Assembly (NCBI RefSeq): GCF_008632125.1
Contig: NZ_VWRN01000045.1
Location: forward strand, 124,001 to 188,000
Source of the DNA: Cupriavidus cauae
GTDB taxonomy: Bacteria; Pseudomonadota; Gammaproteobacteria; Burkholderiales; Burkholderiaceae
DNA length: 64,000 nucleotides
Direction: 5' to 3'
Shown here: in pieces, positions 61,419 to 64,000 of the stretch
Position numbering within the stretch: the stretch's first letter is position 1
Layout: each line of letters starts with the position of its first letter
Translations under genes and position numbers: made by a program
Notes under the pieces: model-generated
Told to the model about the DNA's origin: nothing
Databases searched by the model: none
What the model saw: only the letters and a program-made list of their open reading frames with translations

Positions 61419-61459
61419 CTTGCCGCATCTTCGACGTCAATCGATGCGGTGGTGACGCC

Positions 61460-63934
61460 TTACCGCGGCGTCAGCTCGATCCGCTTCTCCGCGGCACGTT
61501 CGACCGCCTTGCGCGAATACACCAGCGGGAACGTCTGCCCCTTTGCCCAGATCGGTGCGAGATCCCGATAGTGCGGATTGCCGGGATCGCCCGATTGGCC
61601 CGGGGTATTGACGACGCGCCCCTGATCCCAGTTGCCGACGTCCAGCACCATGCGGAACGACGCGCCCGCGGTCAGGTGATAGTCGCTGTTGCGGTAGCTG
61701 GTGTTCATCGGCGTGAAGGCAGACCCGCCGATGCCGCCCGCATCGACGTTGTACTGGGCGCGCGTCGCGTCGTCGACGATGTTGGCGAGCGGATGGCGGA
61801 AGATCGCGCGATGCAGCGTGCCCCAGGTCGCCAGTTTTTCCGGCGAGGGCGAACGCCGCTCGAGCTCGGCCATCGCGGCCTTCAGCGAGGTCAGCATGAC
61901 TTCGTCGCGCCGCGCCGTCGGCATCCACGTGTCCGGCTGTTCCAGCACCGCCAGCACGCGCGCCGCATCGCCGGCGCCGACCAGCTTGGCCGCGTCCTCG
62001 GGCAGCGCGGCGCGCACCACCGCCTGCCGCAGATGGTTGCTGAACCAGATCTCGAACAGCGCGGCCGGCACGCTGTCGGCGCGCACATTGCCGTCCCAGC
62101 CGCGCAGCAGCGCGACCGCGCGCTGCACCTGCGGGTCCTGCAGCAGCGATGCCGCGGCGCCGGCATTGCCGACGGTGCGCATCACGGCCAGCGTGCGCTG
62201 CGCGGGCAGCGACACGGTGTCGTTCTGCCAGGCGATCGAATCGCGCAGCGAGCTGACCGGCGCGGCGGCGACCAGGCTCTTGAGCCGGCGCGCGCGCGAG
62301 CTGTCGCTCCATTCGTAGCCGACGCCGAGCTTCGCGGCCGGATGATCCGGCGGAATATTGTTCTCGTTGGCCGTGACGATATGGCCGGTGGATGGGTTGT
62401 AGGCCCACGGCAGCTCGTCCATGTTGCGGTAGCCGGCCCACTCGTAGCGGCCGTCGCCCGGTACCGGGAACAGGCCGTCCCAGTTGGGGCGGATCACGGT
62501 CAGGCCGCCCGGAATCCAGCCGATATTGCCGTTGCGGTCGGCATAGACCTGGTTTTCGCCGGGCGCGCCCCAGCGGTTCATCGCCGCGCGGAACTGGTCC
62601 CAGTTGGTCGCGCGCATGTAGTCCATCGAGCCGAAGTAGGGCGCCATGCCGGTATCGAGCCAGGCCGCGCGCAGCGCCCAGGCGCGATGGCTGGCGTCGT
62701 CGGCATGGAGCACGGGACCGTGGCGCGTGAAGTCGATCGTCACCGTGCGCGGCTCGGCCTCGCCGCGGACAGCGATCTTCTCGGTGATGGTCTCCATCGG
62801 CTCCCAGCGGCCGCGATAGCGGTAGGACTTGGGCTGCGCGGGATCGGTCTCGTAGACGTACAGGTCTTCCTGGTCCATGTAGAAGCGCGTCAGGCCGAAG
62901 GCGATGGTGCCGTTGTGGCCGATCGAGATGCCCGGCAGGAAGGGCTCGCCGGCGCCGATCACCGACAGGCCGGGCGCGTTCAGATGCGAGACATAACGCA
63001 GGCTGGGCGCGCCGTGCGCCCGGTGCGGGTCGTTGGCGAGGATGGGGCGGCCCGTGGACGTGCGGCTGCCGGCGATCACCCAGTTGTTCGATCCCAGGCT
63101 GCGGCCGGTGTCGCTGTTCGCGTCGACGGCGGCGTAGAGCTGGTCCACCGGCACCGCATCGGCGCTCGCCTTTTGCCAGGCTTCCTTGGGGAAATTCGCC
63201 GCGGCGGTGGCCAGCGTATAGGCCTTCTTCAGCGCGGCGGCGGGCACGGCGCAGGGATCCAGTCCCTCGGGCAGCGTCGGCGTGATCGGCGGATCGAGCT
63301 CGCGCCGCAGCCAGTCCGCGCGCGCCGCCTGCTCCTTGGCCTGGCAGTACAGCGTGGCGCGGTCGACCTCGCCGGTGAAATTCAGCGTCAGGCCGTGGTG
63401 GCGGATGCGGACGATGTCCTCGGCGCGCCAGCGCGAGGGCTTGTAGCCAAGCTGCTTGAACTCGCGCGGCAGCAGTTCGGGCTGCGCCTCGGTCAGCGCC
63501 ACGTAGGCGTTGACGCCGGCGACGAAGGCCTCGGCCACGCGCTTGGCGTCGGAGCCGTAGGCCAGCCATTCGCGGTACATGTCGCCGCGGTACAGCACCG
63601 CCCGCGCCATGCGGTCGCCGTCGACATAGGTCGGACCGAAGTCCCTGGCCATCTCGCCGAGCCCGCGCTTGCGCCACAGGTCGATCTGCCAGAGCCGATC
63701 GCGCGCGGCGATGAAGCCTTGCGCGTAGAAGGCGTCGTACAGCGTGCCGGCGTAGATATGCGGCACGCCCCAGCGATCGATCAGGATGCTGGCCGGCTTC
63801 TCCAGGCCGGGGGCGGCATAACGGTCGGTGGGCGGCGCTGCCGACGCGGTGCCTGCCAGCACGGGAAGGGCAGCGGCGACGAGGGCGAGGTGGCGGAGCA
63901 GGGTGGCGGCGGGCCGCCGGCGGACGATGCGCAT
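61460..63934 (-). CDS. Penicillin acylase family (Ntn) amidase, exported
   Basis: This 824-residue precursor has a signal peptide (1 to about 32, ending TASAA) and a penicillin-amidase body. The self-cleavage site is GSNNW at 281-285, giving nucleophile Ser282 at the beta-subunit N-terminus; the downstream IAGSRTSTGRPILANDPH is conserved. The alpha chain contains AQGFIAARDRLWQIDLWRKRG. The enzyme is periplasmic or secreted and hydrolyses an amide of a hydrophobic acid: beta-lactam side chains, acyl-homoserine lactones or related compounds. The SNNW context resembles both penicillin G acylases and AHL acylases (PvdQ-like), so specificity is open. The ATG at 63934 has an AAGGAG site. It ends in a strong terminator. 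Confidence 0.91.
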   Translation of the reverse strand: MRIVRRRPAATLLRHLALVAAALPVLAGTASAAPPTDRYAAPGLEKPASILIDRWGVPHIYAGTLYDAFYAQGFIAARDRLWQIDLWRKRGLGEMARDFGPTYVDGDRMARAVLYRGDMYREWLAYGSDAKRVAEAFVAGVNAYVALTEAQPELLPREFKQLGYKPSRWRAEDIVRIRHHGLTLNFTGEVDRATLYCQAKEQAARADWLRRELDPPITPTLPEGLDPCAVPAAALKKAYTLATAAANFPKEAWQKASADAVPVDQLYAAVDANSDTGRSLGSNNWVIAGSRTSTGRPILANDPHRAHGAPSLRYVSHLNAPGLSVIGAGEPFLPGISIGHNGTIAFGLTRFYMDQEDLYVYETDPAQPKSYRYRGRWEPMETITEKIAVRGEAEPRTVTIDFTRHGPVLHADDASHRAWALRAAWLDTGMAPYFGSMDYMRATNWDQFRAAMNRWGAPGENQVYADRNGNIGWIPGGLTVIRPNWDGLFPVPGDGRYEWAGYRNMDELPWAYNPSTGHIVTANENNIPPDHPAAKLGVGYEWSDSSRARRLKSLVAAAPVSSLRDSIAWQNDTVSLPAQRTLAVMRTVGNAGAAASLLQDPQVQRAVALLRGWDGNVRADSVPAALFEIWFSNHLRQAVVRAALPEDAAKLVGAGDAARVLAVLEQPDTWMPTARRDEVMLTSLKAAMAELERRSPSPEKLATWGTLHRAIFRHPLANIVDDATRAQYNVDAGGIGGSAFTPMNTSYRNSDYHLTAGASFRMVLDVGNWDQGRVVNTPGQSGDPGNPHYRDLAPIWAKGQTFPLVYSRKAVERAAEKRIELTPR

Positions 63935-64000
63935 CGGGTCTCCTTGCTTTGTTGGTCTTGGTGGAGCGCGTGCCGGAGGCTGGCTCAGCGGAATCCGGCC

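Noticed and set aside
1..64000. tRNA, rRNA, IS elements, prophage or integrase genes
   Set aside because: None was recognised on either strand; the toxin-antitoxin pair and repeat arrays are the only mobile-looking features.

Overview
The window reads as a stretch of a high-GC beta-proteobacterial genome, most likely Burkholderiaceae of the Cupriavidus/Ralstonia type. The inference rests on the dense GC-rich coding, the abundance of LysR regulators (seven intact, one broken), an orphan Bug-type (TctC) solute receptor, a MocR regulator, an FMN-binding PaiB-like protein, an ECF41 sigma factor with its CMD partner, and a Cus-type metal efflux operon. The content is accessory: peripheral catabolism, transport, stress response and secreted enzymes, each with its own local regulator. 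This suits a secondary chromosome, megaplasmid or genomic variable region. No rRNA, tRNA, CRISPR array, IS transposase or prophage gene was seen.

Layout. 1-2960: Cus-type RND efflux operon on the minus strand (adaptor cut by the window edge, outer membrane channel, small Met/Cys-rich exported protein). 3046-9465: LysR/DMT exporter pair separated by a striking octanucleotide array, then a lipoprotein-HlyD-MFS tripartite exporter and another LysR. 9522-13000: PaiB-like protein, MocR regulator and LysR. 13224-19011: non-phosphorylative L-arabonate operon (dehydratase, 2-oxoglutarate semialdehyde dehydrogenase, ACS-family permease, DHDPS-family dehydratase), divergent from its LysR. 19175-21991: a MurA paralogue, an unrecognised conserved-looking small protein, and a deletion scar joining two truncated genes. 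21976-25610: rraA-bug-rraA operon with divergent LysR. 25854-31829: complete alkanesulfonate operon (ssuA-D-C-B-E-F-like plus a second ssuA). 32482-34547: exported levansucrase and a small lipoprotein. 34627-41463: a five-gene glycerol-3-phosphate-type operon (MFS, FGGY kinase, GlpD, AGPS-like FAD oxidase, GlpP-family antiterminator) with a clear promoter and a perfect palindrome in its leader. 41697-46902: DksA-like protein, old-yellow-enzyme/RidA pair with LysR, yefM-yoeB toxin-antitoxin, oxalate/formate-type MFS. 47691-50140: glycolipid-binding-like protein, ECF41 sigma factor with its own recognisable promoter, CMD protein. 50253-57000: amino-acid chemoreceptor, trehalase, SDR, MFS with TetR. 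57025-63934: SGNH hydrolase, two LysRs, quinone reductase and penicillin acylase.

Two themes stand out. First, short tandem repeats with units of 6 to 14 bp and unrelated sequences occur at a dozen places, repeatedly next to start codons, inside signal-peptide coding regions or in promoters; this may be a source of expression variation. Second, there are decay scars: a LysR/MFS divergent pair reduced to two C-terminal stubs, and a multicopper-oxidase C-terminal stub upstream of ssuA. The best candidate for an undescribed system is the GlpP-containing kinase/dehydrogenase/FAD-oxidase operon at 34627-41590.
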